Positions 26,012 through 35,947 of a stretch of 40,369 nt of DNA are shown piece after piece; the stretch's first letter is position 1, and each line of letters opens with the position of its first letter. Position numbers and translations under genes: made by a program. Location of the stretch: the NCBI GenBank assembly GCA_003220475.1, contig QHSO01000022.1:19848-60216 (forward strand). Direction: 5' to 3'. The notes under the pieces were generated by a model. The model had not been told where the DNA came from and did no database searches. It was given only the letters and a program-made list of their open reading frames with translations. The stretch comes from Candidatus Rokuibacteriota bacterium (GTDB taxonomy: Bacteria > Methylomirabilota > Methylomirabilia > Rokubacteriales > CSP1-6).

Positions 26012-27696
26012 CGCAAGCCGACGAAGTAGCGACGGCGCTTCGACTTGGCGCTCTCGGGGTCGAACTGTGAGGGCAGCCAGGCGTTCATCGTGTCCTTGAG
26101 ATAGCCGGCGGTCGGATCGCTGCGGCCCTCGTTCTGCAGCAGGCGCACCACGTAGCGCGCGTAGTGGTGGTCGAAGATGCGCATGTACTCGCCGAAGTAG
26201 ATGTCCGCGACCCGCGTGTCGCCGCGGATCACGAGCATGTTCTCGTCGTTGATCCGCTGCGAGGGGCGGCTGAAGTTGGCCGATCCGGTGACGACCAGCG
26301 GGTCGTCGCCGAGCGGATCGACGAGCATGAACTTCGTGTGGATGTAGTTGTTGCTGTTCAGGGGATTGTCGCGCTCCTTCAGGAAATTCTCGAGCGCGCC
26401 CTCGCCGAGATAGCCGCCCGCCGCGAAGAACACGTCGTGATCGTTGCCGATCGTCTCGCCGGTCGCCAGGTCGTCGTCCTTGACGATGTAGCGCAAGACG
26501 TCATTGTCCTGCGCGATCACGTTCTGGAAGACCTCGTCGAGATTGAAGGCGACCGTGATGCAGGCGATCTCTTTTGCGTCGTTCATCCGATCGGCATACC
26601 ACTGCAGGGTGACGTTGCTGTCCTTGTCATCGCGCGGGCTGAAGAGGGGCACCACGCTGTTCTTGGCGGTCTTCCCTGCCGGCGTGGGCGTCGTCGTCCG
26701 AACCGGCCCGCGCAGCTTCGTCGGCGTGAGGTTCTTTGCGAGCAGCTCCCAGTAGTCGAGGTACTTCTGCGCGACGTCCTTGTCCCACGCGACGTGGGCG
26801 GCGTTCGAATGGCCGAAGATCCCGCCCGCGGAGATGTTGGTCGAGCCCGTCCAGACGGCGAGCGGCTCGTCGCCCTTCATCAGCACCATGAACTTGTTGT
26901 GGCGAATGCCCTCGGTCACCGTTCGCGGGATGACGGCGTCGTACTCCTTGAGGCCCGCCCGACCGATCGCCGTCAGATTGTCCGTCTTGTACGAGCTCTC
27001 GGCATCGAAGACGATCTTGACGTCGGCACCCGCCTGGATCGCCGCGGCGAACGCATTCACCACGGGCTGATAATGGAACTCGTAGAACGCGCCGCGAAGC
27101 TTGAAGCCGTCCTTCGCCAGCGCGATGAAGCCTCTGAGTGCCTCGTACAGTCCCCGCGAGAGCCACACCATCTCGGGCGAGAGTGGATCGTCGGGATTGG
27201 GCGCGCGATTGCCGAACTCCCGAGCGTAGGCCTGAGACCCGATGACGCCGCGGTTGAAGAAGACGTCGTGCCGAATGCTGCCCGCTTCGGGTGCGCCCGT
27301 CGCTTCGGTGGTGACTTCGACGGTGACGGCATCGGCGTCGACCAGCTGGAGATGCTTCGGTGTTCCGCACACCGGCACGATGCGGTAGCGATACTTCGTC
27401 CCCGCGTGAACGGTGTAGTCGCCCCATTGGAATGCCTGGATCGGATGGTCGGCGGTGGGCACGGGCGTTCCGGGCGGCAGTCCCTTGTCCTTGTCTCGAA
27501 ATCGCTTGATCCCTCGCAGCCAGTACTTTTCGACGACCGTGTCCGTCAGGTCGAGCTCGCTGCGCTCGATGGCGAAGCCGAGCAGGTCCGTGCGCGCCGG
27601 CCGCGTGCCATCGAGCGTGTCCCACGCGAGGACGATCACGTACGAACCGGCGATCGCACGGGCGCGGAACGCTCCGCCCTGGGCTGGTACACGCAT
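26008..27696 (-). CDS. Phospholipase D-like (HKD) protein with N-terminal FN3-like region
   Basis: HNKFMVLMKGDEPLAVWTGSTNIS and HTKFMLVDPLGDDPLVVTGSANFSRPSQRINDENMLVI. Confidence 0.85.
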   Translation of the reverse strand: MRVPAQGGAFRARAIAGSYVIVLAWDTLDGTRPARTDLLGFAIERSELDLTDTVVEKYWLRGIKRFRDKDKGLPPGTPVPTADHPIQAFQWGDYTVHAGTKYRYRIVPVCGTPKHLQLVDADAVTVEVTTEATGAPEAGSIRHDVFFNRGVIGSQAYAREFGNRAPNPDDPLSPEMVWLSRGLYEALRGFIALAKDGFKLRGAFYEFHYQPVVNAFAAAIQAGADVKIVFDAESSYKTDNLTAIGRAGLKEYDAVIPRTVTEGIRHNKFMVLMKGDEPLAVWTGSTNISAGGIFGHSNAAHVAWDKDVAQKYLDYWELLAKNLTPTKLRGPVRTTTPTPAGKTAKNSVVPLFSPRDDKDSNVTLQWYADRMNDAKEIACITVAFNLDEVFQNVIAQDNDVLRYIVKDDDLATGETIGNDHDVFFAAGGYLGEGALENFLKERDNPLNSNNYIHTKFMLVDPLGDDPLVVTGSANFSRPSQRINDENMLVIRGDTRVADIYFGEYMRIFDHHYARYVVRLLQNEGRSDPTAGYLKDTMNAWLPSQFDPESAKSKRRRYFVGLR

Positions 27697-27816
27697 GATG
27701 GCCCTCCTGGACGTGGGGATCGTCAGAGCGGTGTCGGGAACTATCGCCGGTTAACGTCGGAGGGTCAAGCGTGCCGCCGGGTGCGGTAGGATACGGGCCA
27801 CCAAAGGGGGTCGTCC

Positions 27817-28929
27817 ATGGCTGAGACCGCACGGATGGCGGTATTCCACGGAACGGGCAAGCCGTTCGAGATCCGCGAATACCCGGTGCCCGAACCCGAG
27901 CCTGGCGCCGCCCTCATCAAGATCTCGCTCGCGAACGTCTGCGGCTCCGACCTGCATTACTGGCGCGGCGAGCAGGACTACGCGCGCATGGGGCGTCCCC
28001 TGCCGCTCAATACGGGGCACGAGCACGTCGGAACGATCGCGAAGCTGGGTGACGGCGTGACGACGGACGCGGCGGGCCGCCCGCTCAAGCTCGGCGATCG
28101 CGTGGCGTACCGATACTTCTTTCCGTGCGGGCGCTGCAAGGCGTGCCTCGCGCGGCATTTCAAGTCGTGCCCGGTGCGGCAGGCGAACTGGCTCGTGTCC
28201 TGCGAGCAGTGGCCGCACTTCCAGGGCGGCTTCGGCCAGTACTTCTATCTACGCCCCAACCACGCGATGTTCGTCCTGCCGCCGGAGATCACCGACGACA
28301 TGGCGGCCGGCGTGAACTGCGCGTACACGCAGGTGTACGCGGGGCTCGACATCGCCGGCCTCAAGGCCGGCCAGACGGTCGTGGTCCAGGGCGCGGGCGG
28401 CCTCGGCGTGTACGCGTGCGCGGTGGCGCGCGAGATGGGCGCCGGCCGCGTGATCGTGATCGACGGCATCGACGAGCGGCTCGAGCTGGCGCGGCAGTTC
28501 GGGGCCGACACGTTCGTCGACCTGCGCGAGTTCAGGACGCCCGAGGCGCGCGTCAAGCGCGTGAGGGAGCTGACCGACAACTGGGGCGGCGACGTCGTCC
28601 TCGAGCTCGTCGGCCACCCCGGTGTCGTGGACGAGGGCCTGCGCATGACCGCGCCCGAAGGCACCTATCTGGAGATCGGCAACATCAACGTCGGCTGGAA
28701 GGCGGAGTTCGATCCGTCCTGGATCATCTTCGGCAACCGTCGCATCATCGGCCTCGCGCACTACGAGGCCGAGCACCTGCGCGGCGCGCTCGACCTGATG
28801 CTGCGCACGCTCACGAAGTACCCGTGGAGCCGCGTCGTCTCCAACAAATATCCGCTGGACGAGATCAACCGCGCCTTCGCCGAGCAGGACAAGGGCCACG
28901 TCACCCGCGCGGCGATCGTGCCTCATTGA
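27817..28929 (+). CDS. Zinc-binding MDR-family alcohol/polyol dehydrogenase
   Basis: LANVCGSDLHYWRGEQ...NTGHEHVGTIAKLGDGV...GRCKACLARHFKSCP...VQGAGGLGVYACAVAREMGAGRVIVID. Confidence 0.92.
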   Translation: MAETARMAVFHGTGKPFEIREYPVPEPEPGAALIKISLANVCGSDLHYWRGEQDYARMGRPLPLNTGHEHVGTIAKLGDGVTTDAAGRPLKLGDRVAYRYFFPCGRCKACLARHFKSCPVRQANWLVSCEQWPHFQGGFGQYFYLRPNHAMFVLPPEITDDMAAGVNCAYTQVYAGLDIAGLKAGQTVVVQGAGGLGVYACAVAREMGAGRVIVIDGIDERLELARQFGADTFVDLREFRTPEARVKRVRELTDNWGGDVVLELVGHPGVVDEGLRMTAPEGTYLEIGNINVGWKAEFDPSWIIFGNRRIIGLAHYEAEHLRGALDLMLRTLTKYPWSRVVSNKYPLDEINRAFAEQDKGHVTRAAIVPH

Positions 28930-28955
28930 AGTAAGGGGGCCTAACCGATCCTGCG

Positions 28956-31046
28956 CTAGAGCTTGCCGCCGAAGTCGCGCCAGGACCAGAGCGTGTTTTG
29001 CTCGATCAGCGCGTTGGCCGTGACGTACAGGGCGAGGATCTGCTGGATGCGTCGCGCGGCGGACGGATCGTCCTCGGGCCAGCGCTGCGGCGGAGCGCGC
29101 AGGCCGAGATCCACGTGCTGCAGCGCGTGTGAGTGGAACAGGTAGAACCAGAACCCGTCCGGGTCCGCGACGCCGGCGCCCGGCTCGTAGACCGTGCTCA
29201 GGTATACGCTGCGCGCCGGCAGACAGTCGGTGCTGAGCGCGCAGCTGACGTCGCGTCCGGCGAACGACGATAGCCGCGGGGTGAGCCCCGTCAACGCGAG
29301 GATCGTGGGCGTGAGGTCGAGCTGGCTCACGAGACCCGACACGATGCGGGGACGGTACACGGACGGTGTGCGCAGCGACGGGTCGAGCCAGACCGCCAGC
29401 GGCGCCATGAAGTGTCCGGCCGAATTCTCCGCTTCCGTGCGGGCGATGCGCTCGTGCCGGCCGTGGTCGCCGAGGAGGAGCACGACGGTATCCCGAAGCG
29501 CGGCGTCGCGCTCGAGACCGCGGAAGAAGCGCTCGAGCTCGACGTCGACGTAGCGCAGCGCCGCCACGTACCGGTCGGGCTCGGCGCTCAGCGCCGCGAC
29601 GTCAGGATGGGTCATCGGCACCGCGAACGGATGGTGAGTGCCGGTGGTCAGGCTGGTGAGGAAATACGGACGCCCGCCCGCGCGGAGCGCGTCGATTTCC
29701 ACCCGCAGGCGATCGAACAGTGCCCCGTCGGTGACGCCGAGCCCAATGCGCGGCGCGCTGCGTGGAAAGCCGCTCTCGTCGATCAGCTCTTCGACGCCGT
29801 TGCGCGCCATGAACAGGCCGAGTCGCGAGTGGCTGCGATCGCGATTCTGGCCGATGACCATCCGCGTGCGATAGCCGCCGCGCGTCAGCAGCGTGGGCAG
29901 GCAGAGATAGTCGTTCGCGTAACGCGCCTTCGTGGCCGCCACGCCCTGACGCGGCAGCCCCGAGCACAGCGACGCGAACAGCCCGTGAAACGTCTGCGCG
30001 CCGTTGGAGTGGAACTGCTCGAAGGTGACGCTGTCGGCGAGGAGCGCGTCGAGAAACGGCGTGACGCGGCGGCCCGCGATCGTGCGGCCGATGAAGCGAC
30101 GATCGAGACCCTCGATGAACAGCAGCAGGACATTCGGCCGCCGTGCAAGCGGTGAGGGCCGTGGCTCCTCGACGTGCACGAGCGGATAGCGGGCCGACAC
30201 GAAGCGTGCGCCCGGCACCAGGATCTCGCGCGCGAGCGGGAACGCACGCGGCTCGGGCATGGCCGCTCGTACGGCAGGCGGGGTGTCGACCCCCTTGCTG
30301 GCCCTGTCCAGCGGCGTCGTGAGGATCCAGATCGGACTCTGCGCCAGCGCGTAATAGGTCGAGCTGGCGATGGGCGCCGCCTGCACGGAGTCGGGCCCGT
30401 CGGGATGCACGGCCCACGCGCCGACGGCGACCGCGACGGGCAGCACGACCGCGGTGGTCCGCGGCCATGCGCGCAGCGCCGGCGCGAGCCGACGGCGGAA
30501 GAGGGCACGCCAGCCCACGATCGCCGCCGTGAGCAGCGCCGCATAGCTCAGCACCCGCACCGCCCACGTCCCCACCTCGCCGAGCTCGGCGGCCGTCTGC
30601 GCGGCCACCTGGCTGCCGCGAATCTCGCCCTGCCGTCCCTGGCCGAGCAGGTCGGTGAAGTACTCGAGGAAGACCGAGTCGAGGCGATTGCCGCTGTAGA
30701 GGTAATAGCCCATGTCGACGGTGAGAATGGCGACGTAGGCTACGGTGAGGACAGCTGCCGCGATCCCGAGCGCCCTGCCCAGCACCATTCGCGCGCGCGC
30801 GAGGCTCATGAGCGCGATGGGGGCGGCGACGACGGCCGCAACGGTCAGCGCGGCCAGCATGCCGAAGCCGGCGGTGACGAGATCCGCGCGTAATCCCGTG
30901 AAGAGCGTCAGCCCGAGCACCGTCGGTGACGGCGTGTCGCGCCGCGCCGCGACGGCGATCAGGAAGACCCGCTGCGCCTGCTGCGCGACCACGAGCAGCA
31001 GCCACCAGAAAACGAACCGGCCCGCGAGCGAGGGGGTCGCGCTCAT
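28956..31046 (-). CDS. LtaS/OpgB-like membrane sulfatase (phosphoglycerol transferase family)
   Basis: N-terminal TM helices then RRPNVLLLFIEGLDRRFIGRTI...HSNGAQTFHGLFASLCSGLP...LLLGDHGRHERI; start 31046 in ATGA overlap with permease. Confidence 0.85.
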   Translation of the reverse strand: MSATPSLAGRFVFWWLLLVVAQQAQRVFLIAVAARRDTPSPTVLGLTLFTGLRADLVTAGFGMLAALTVAAVVAAPIALMSLARARMVLGRALGIAAAVLTVAYVAILTVDMGYYLYSGNRLDSVFLEYFTDLLGQGRQGEIRGSQVAAQTAAELGEVGTWAVRVLSYAALLTAAIVGWRALFRRRLAPALRAWPRTTAVVLPVAVAVGAWAVHPDGPDSVQAAPIASSTYYALAQSPIWILTTPLDRASKGVDTPPAVRAAMPEPRAFPLAREILVPGARFVSARYPLVHVEEPRPSPLARRPNVLLLFIEGLDRRFIGRTIAGRRVTPFLDALLADSVTFEQFHSNGAQTFHGLFASLCSGLPRQGVAATKARYANDYLCLPTLLTRGGYRTRMVIGQNRDRSHSRLGLFMARNGVEELIDESGFPRSAPRIGLGVTDGALFDRLRVEIDALRAGGRPYFLTSLTTGTHHPFAVPMTHPDVAALSAEPDRYVAALRYVDVELERFFRGLERDAALRDTVVLLLGDHGRHERIARTEAENSAGHFMAPLAVWLDPSLRTPSVYRPRIVSGLVSQLDLTPTILALTGLTPRLSSFAGRDVSCALSTDCLPARSVYLSTVYEPGAGVADPDGFWFYLFHSHALQHVDLGLRAPPQRWPEDDPSAARRIQQILALYVTANALIEQNTLWSWRDFGGKL

Positions 31047-31900
31047 AGGCGGCGGCCCACGCGCGGGTCGAGCCGATCGCGCAGCCCGTCGCCGAGCATG
31101 TTCACCGCGAGCACCGTGGCGGCCAGGAAGATCCCGGGGAAGAGGATGTTGTGGGGGAAGACGCGGAACAGGGCGCGGCCCTCGGCCATGATGTTGCCCC
31201 ACGTCGGCGTCTCCGGCGGAATGCCCACGCCGAGGAACGAGAGAATCGCCTCGAGCAGGATGGCCGAGGCGCACACGAAGGTCGCCTGCACGACGAGCGG
31301 CGCCAGCGTGTTGGGCACGACGTGGCGCCGCAGTAGCGCCGGCGTGCGCGCGCCCAGCGCGACGGCCGCCTCGACGTACGGCTCCTCGCGGATGGAGAGC
31401 ACCAGCGAGCGCACCAGGCGCACGACGCGCGGCACCTCGGGAATGACGATGGCGAGGATCACGCTGCGCAGCCCGGCGCGCGACAGCGAGACGAGGCCGA
31501 TGGCCAGCAGGATGGCCGGGATGGCCATGAGCCCGTCCATCACGCGCATCACGACGCCGTCGAGCGCGCGTACGTAGCCGGCGATGAGGCCGATCACGAG
31601 GCCGGCTGCCGCGCTGACGAGCGCGACCGTGACGCCCACGACGAGCGAGACCCGCGCGCCGTACACCACACGACTATAAACGTCTCGACCGAGCGTGTCT
31701 GTACCCATCCAATGCCGGACGGCCCGTGGCCGCCCGTCTTCGCCCCGTACCATGTGCTCGGCCCCCGGCTTGCGGTTGCGGGCGGTGGGGTCGATGGCGC
31801 TCGGATCGGTGGTGGCCAGCACGGGCGCCAGGACGCCGACGGCGACGATGATCCCGAAGATCGCGCCGCCCAGCCGCACGCTGCCGTTGCCGAGCCGCAT
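31043..31900 (-). CDS. ABC transporter permease, DppC/OppC type
   Basis: MRLGNGSVRLGGAIFG...WMGTDTLGRDVYSRVVYGARVSLVVG...AVALGARTPALLRRHVVPNTLAPLVV...GDGLRDRLDPRVGRRL. Confidence 0.92.
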   Translation of the reverse strand: MRLGNGSVRLGGAIFGIIVAVGVLAPVLATTDPSAIDPTARNRKPGAEHMVRGEDGRPRAVRHWMGTDTLGRDVYSRVVYGARVSLVVGVTVALVSAAAGLVIGLIAGYVRALDGVVMRVMDGLMAIPAILLAIGLVSLSRAGLRSVILAIVIPEVPRVVRLVRSLVLSIREEPYVEAAVALGARTPALLRRHVVPNTLAPLVVQATFVCASAILLEAILSFLGVGIPPETPTWGNIMAEGRALFRVFPHNILFPGIFLAATVLAVNMLGDGLRDRLDPRVGRRL

Positions 31901-32841
31901 CAGTAACGGATTCGGGGATCGAGCACGGTGTACGAGAGATCGACGAGCAAATTGATCAGGACGTAGGCGACCGAGAACAGGAGAATGACCGCCTGCACCG
32001 TCGGATAGTCGCGCGCCTGGACCGCGTCCACGGTGAGGCGTCCGAGACCCGGGATGCCATAGACCGACTCGGTGACGACGACGCCGCCGATGAGGACGGC
32101 GACGCCGATGCCGATCACCGTGACGATCGGCACCGCCGCATTGCGCAGCACGTGGCGCAGCAGCACGGGAAGCTCGCCGAGTCCCTTGGCGCGCGCGGTG
32201 CGGACGTGGTCGGCGTTCAGCACCTCCAGGACGCTGGCACGGGTGATCCGCGCGATGAGGGCCACGAAGACGACGGCGAGCGTGACGCTGGGCAGGACCA
32301 GCCGCGCGAGAAAGCCGCCCACGCCATCGGCGAGGCGCTGATAGCCCTGCACGGGCAGCCAGGCGAGCTCGATCGCGAACAGATAGATGAGGGCATAGCC
32401 GATCACGAACACCGGCACGGAGAAGCCCAGCACCGAGAAGCTCATCACCGCGCGATCGATCCACGTGCCGCGCTTCCACGCGGCGAGCACGCCAAGCGGG
32501 ATGGAGACGGCGATCGTGAGCAGAAGCGTGGTCGTCGCGAGCGCGAGCGTCGGCTCCACCCGATCCAGGATGAGCTGGCTCACCTGCTTCTTGAAGAAGA
32601 ACGACTCGCCGAAGTCGCCGCGAAGGATGCGGCCCAGCCAGATGACGAACTGCTCGACGAGCGGACGGTCGAGGCCGAGGTGCGCGCGAATGGCCTCCAC
32701 ATCGGCCGACGTCGCGTTGTCACCGGCGATGATGGCGGCCGGATCGCCGGCGGTCAGACGCAGCAGCGAGAAGACGACCACCGCCACCACCGCCATGACG
32801 GGGATCGTGGCGAGGAGGCGGCGGCCGATGTACGGCAGCAT
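31900..32841 (-). CDS. ABC transporter permease, DppB/OppB type
   Basis: MLPYIGRRLLATIPVMAVVAVVVFSLLRLTAGDPAAII...ARAKGLGELPVLLRHVLRNAAVPIVT...YTVLDPRIRY. Confidence 0.93.
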   Translation of the reverse strand: MLPYIGRRLLATIPVMAVVAVVVFSLLRLTAGDPAAIIAGDNATSADVEAIRAHLGLDRPLVEQFVIWLGRILRGDFGESFFFKKQVSQLILDRVEPTLALATTTLLLTIAVSIPLGVLAAWKRGTWIDRAVMSFSVLGFSVPVFVIGYALIYLFAIELAWLPVQGYQRLADGVGGFLARLVLPSVTLAVVFVALIARITRASVLEVLNADHVRTARAKGLGELPVLLRHVLRNAAVPIVTVIGIGVAVLIGGVVVTESVYGIPGLGRLTVDAVQARDYPTVQAVILLFSVAYVLINLLVDLSYTVLDPRIRY

Positions 32842-32861
32842 CCCGCGACCGCCGCGTCAGC

Positions 32862-34433
32862 TCACTGCTTGGTGACGTTCCAGAAGACCGGCACCGGCGC
32901 CTGGATGATGCCGTCGACGCTCTTGCGTACCGGCGACGGCAGATACCACTGTCCGAGCGGCACGTGGGTCGGGTAGTGCGTCTCCCGCACCTGCACGGCC
33001 TCGGCGATCGCCTTCTGCTTGGCCGGATTGGTCTCGCGCGCGAACTGGTCGCGCAGGCTCTCGATCTCCTTGTCGCACGGCCAGCCGAACATCGCCTTGT
33101 CGCACGAGGCGTTCATGAAACCCATCATGACGGGGTTCAGGATGTCGGCGGCGACCCAGGAGGTGAGGAAGGCATGCCAGCCACCCGCGGTCGGCGGGTC
33201 CTTCTTGGCCCGCCTCGCGACGAGCGTCTGCCAATCCATCGAGACCATGTCCACCTTGAAGCCGCCCTTCTCGAGCAGTGACTTCGCCACCGGCGCAAGG
33301 TTCGCGAGCACCGCGAGATCGGTCGAGTGCATGAGCACGATCGCCGTGCCGTCGTAACCGGCTTCCTTGAGCAGGGCCTTCGATTTTTCGAAATTCGACT
33401 CGAGCAGGCCCTCCATGCCTTTCGTGCTGCTCATCGGCGAGCCGCACGGGAAGAACGCCTTGCAGACCTTGTAGTAGGCGGCGTCACCGACGACGGCCTT
33501 GAGGAAGTCCTCCTGGTTGAAGGCGTAGAGGACCGCCTGGCGCACCTTGGCGTTGTCGAATGGCTTGTGCAGCGTGTTGAAGCGGAACGTGAACTGATTG
33601 CCGAGCGGGTTGACGTCGACGAGCTTGACGTTGGGATCGGCCTTGGCGACGGGCAGCAGGTCGTGGGGCGGCGCCTCGAGATAATCGACCTCGCCCGCGA
33701 TCAGGGCGTTCATAGCCGTCTGGTGATCGGGAATCCACTTCCACTCCACGCGATCGACCTTCACGATCTTTCCCCCGGCGAGTCCCGACGGCGCCTCGGC
33801 GCGCGGCTTGTACTTGTCGAACTTCACGTAGACGGCCTTGTCGCCCGGCTTCCACTCGTCCTTCTTGAAGACGAAGGGGCCGGAGCCGGTGGTGTCGGAG
33901 ATCTGCGTGTTGGGATCGGTCTCGGCCACGCGCTTGGGCATCATGAACGGGACGTTCGAGGACGGCTTGCCGAGCGCGCCGAGCACGAGGCCCGTCGGCT
34001 CGTTGACCACGATCTTGAACGTCCTGGGATTGACGATCTGGATGTCCTTGACGAACGTCATCAGCTTCTGGCCCATCGAGTCTTTGGCCGCCCAGCGCTT
34101 GATCGAGGCGACGCAGTCCTCGGCGGTGACGGGCTTGCCGTCGTGCCACACGAGGCCGTCGCGCAGCGTGAGCGTGTACGTGAGCTGGTCCTTGCTGATC
34201 TCGTACTTGTCCACCATCTGCGGCTTGATCTCGCCCTTGGCGTCCATGGCGAAGAGCGTGTCGTAGACCATGTAGCCGTGATTGCGCACGATGTAGGCGG
34301 TCGTCCAGATCGGATCGATGATCTTGAGATCCGAGTGCAGGACCACGCGCAGCGTCGTCTCGGCGCGGACAGGCGCGACGCCCGCGAGCGCGGCGAGCGC
34401 GGCGGTGACCGCGACGAGTCGTCGAAATGTCAT
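32862..34433 (-). CDS. ABC transporter substrate-binding protein (SBP_bac_5), Sec signal
   Basis: MTFRRLVAVTAALAALAGVAPVRAETTLRVVLHSDLKIIDPIWTTAYIVRNHGYMVYDTLF...LRDGLVWHDGKPVTAEDCVASIKRW; SD GGGAGGAG. Confidence 0.93.
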   Translation of the reverse strand: MTFRRLVAVTAALAALAGVAPVRAETTLRVVLHSDLKIIDPIWTTAYIVRNHGYMVYDTLFAMDAKGEIKPQMVDKYEISKDQLTYTLTLRDGLVWHDGKPVTAEDCVASIKRWAAKDSMGQKLMTFVKDIQIVNPRTFKIVVNEPTGLVLGALGKPSSNVPFMMPKRVAETDPNTQISDTTGSGPFVFKKDEWKPGDKAVYVKFDKYKPRAEAPSGLAGGKIVKVDRVEWKWIPDHQTAMNALIAGEVDYLEAPPHDLLPVAKADPNVKLVDVNPLGNQFTFRFNTLHKPFDNAKVRQAVLYAFNQEDFLKAVVGDAAYYKVCKAFFPCGSPMSSTKGMEGLLESNFEKSKALLKEAGYDGTAIVLMHSTDLAVLANLAPVAKSLLEKGGFKVDMVSMDWQTLVARRAKKDPPTAGGWHAFLTSWVAADILNPVMMGFMNASCDKAMFGWPCDKEIESLRDQFARETNPAKQKAIAEAVQVRETHYPTHVPLGQWYLPSPVRKSVDGIIQAPVPVFWNVTKQ

Positions 34434-34505
34434 GGGCTCCTCCCGGGTGCGGAACATATCACAGCGAGGGTGTAAGATCCCCGGCGCACCGTGAGGGAGG
34501 ACGCG

Positions 34506-35912
34506 ATGGAAACCGATCTGTGGCGCTGGGACGCCGTCGAGCTGGCTGCCGCCATCCGCACACGCCGGATTTCGAGTCGCGAGGCCACGCGCGCGGTGCT
34601 CGACCGGCTCGCCGCCGTCAATCCCGCGCTGAACGCGGTGACCGTGCTGCTCGCCGACCAGGCGCTGGCGGCCGCCGATCGCGCCGACGCCGCCGTCCGT
34701 CGTGGCGAGGCGCTCGGCCCTCTGCACGGCGTGCCCGTCACGATCAAAGAAAATGTCGACCAGGAGGGCGCCGCGACCGCCAACGGGGTCCCCGCGTTCA
34801 AGGACCTCATGGCGGCGACCGACAGCCCGCCGGTCGCCAATTGGAAGCGCGCGGGCGCCGTCATCGTCGGTCGCACCAACACACCGGCGTTCAGCCTGCG
34901 CTGGGACACCGACAACGAGCTGCGCGGGCGGACCTTCAACCCGTGGAGCCGCCGTCACACGCCCGGCGGCAGCAGCGGTGGCGCCGCGGCGGCGCTCGCG
35001 GTCGGTATCGCGCCGCTCGCGCACGGCAACGATCTCGGCGGCTCGATCCGCTATCCCGCCTACTGCTGCGGCGTGGCCGGCATCCGTCCCACGCTCGGCC
35101 GCGTCCCGTCCTACAACCAGACGGCGGCCGACGAACGTCCGCCGGGCACGCAGCTGATGTCCGTGCAAGGGCCGCTGGCCCGGCGCGTGCGCGACGTGCG
35201 GTTGGGGCTGGCGGCAATGAGCGCGCGCGATCCGCGCGATCCGTGGTGGGCGCCGGCGCCGCTGCTCGGCGAGCCGGCGGCGCGGCCGGTCCGCGTCGCG
35301 CTGACGATCGACCCGGCCAAGGGCGGCGTGCGCGCCGACGTTGCCGCCGCCGTGCGTGAGGCCGGCAATGCGCTCGCGAACGCCGGCTACGCCGTCGAGG
35401 AGATCGAGCCGCCCGACGTCGAGGGCGTGGCCGCCACGTGGGCCACGATCTGCATCAACGAGATGCGCCACGTCACACAGCCGTGGATCCGCAAGTACGG
35501 CGGCGCGGCCATCAATCGTTCACTCGATCTGACGCTGGCCGCGGTGCCCGACGTCGGCCTAGATGGCTACATGCAAGCGCTCGCGCTACGCGCCAAGCAC
35601 ATCCGCGACTGGACGCTGTTCATGGAGCGCTACCCGCTGGTGGTCGGGCCCGTGTCCACCGAGCCGCCGTTCGAGATCGGCTTCGACACGACGAGCGCCG
35701 AGCGCCACGCCGAAGTGACGCGCGCGCAGCGCCTGCTCGTCGCCGTGAACCTGCTCGGCTTTCCCGCGGTCTCCGTCCCGACCGGCGTCGCCGGCGGGCT
35801 GCCGCTGGGCGTGCAGGTCATCGGCGCGCGCTATCGTGAGGACCTCTGCCTGGACGCCGCCGAGGCGATCGAGGCTCAGCGCCCGCTGCCGACACCGATC
35901 GAGCCTGTGTGA
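34506..35912 (+). CDS. Amidase (amidase signature family)
   Basis: GPLHGVPVTIKENVDQEGAATANG...TPGGSSGGAAAALAVGIAPLAHGNDLGGSIRYPAYCCGVAGIRPTLGRVPS; Ser-Ser-Lys triad positions present. Confidence 0.92.
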   Translation: METDLWRWDAVELAAAIRTRRISSREATRAVLDRLAAVNPALNAVTVLLADQALAAADRADAAVRRGEALGPLHGVPVTIKENVDQEGAATANGVPAFKDLMAATDSPPVANWKRAGAVIVGRTNTPAFSLRWDTDNELRGRTFNPWSRRHTPGGSSGGAAAALAVGIAPLAHGNDLGGSIRYPAYCCGVAGIRPTLGRVPSYNQTAADERPPGTQLMSVQGPLARRVRDVRLGLAAMSARDPRDPWWAPAPLLGEPAARPVRVALTIDPAKGGVRADVAAAVREAGNALANAGYAVEEIEPPDVEGVAATWATICINEMRHVTQPWIRKYGGAAINRSLDLTLAAVPDVGLDGYMQALALRAKHIRDWTLFMERYPLVVGPVSTEPPFEIGFDTTSAERHAEVTRAQRLLVAVNLLGFPAVSVPTGVAGGLPLGVQVIGARYREDLCLDAAEAIEAQRPLPTPIEPV

Positions 35913-35913
35913 G

Positions 35914-35940
35914 ATGGGGGGCCCCGAAATGGCCCCCCAT
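35914..35940. terminator. Copy 3 of the word (35917..35932) inside a perfect 10-bp stem hairpin; candidate bidirectional terminator
   Basis: ATGGGGGGCC-CCGAAAT-GGCCCCCCAT between amidase stop (35912) and molybdopterin oxidoreductase stop (35948). Confidence 0.65.
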
Positions 35941-35947
35941 ACCCCCC

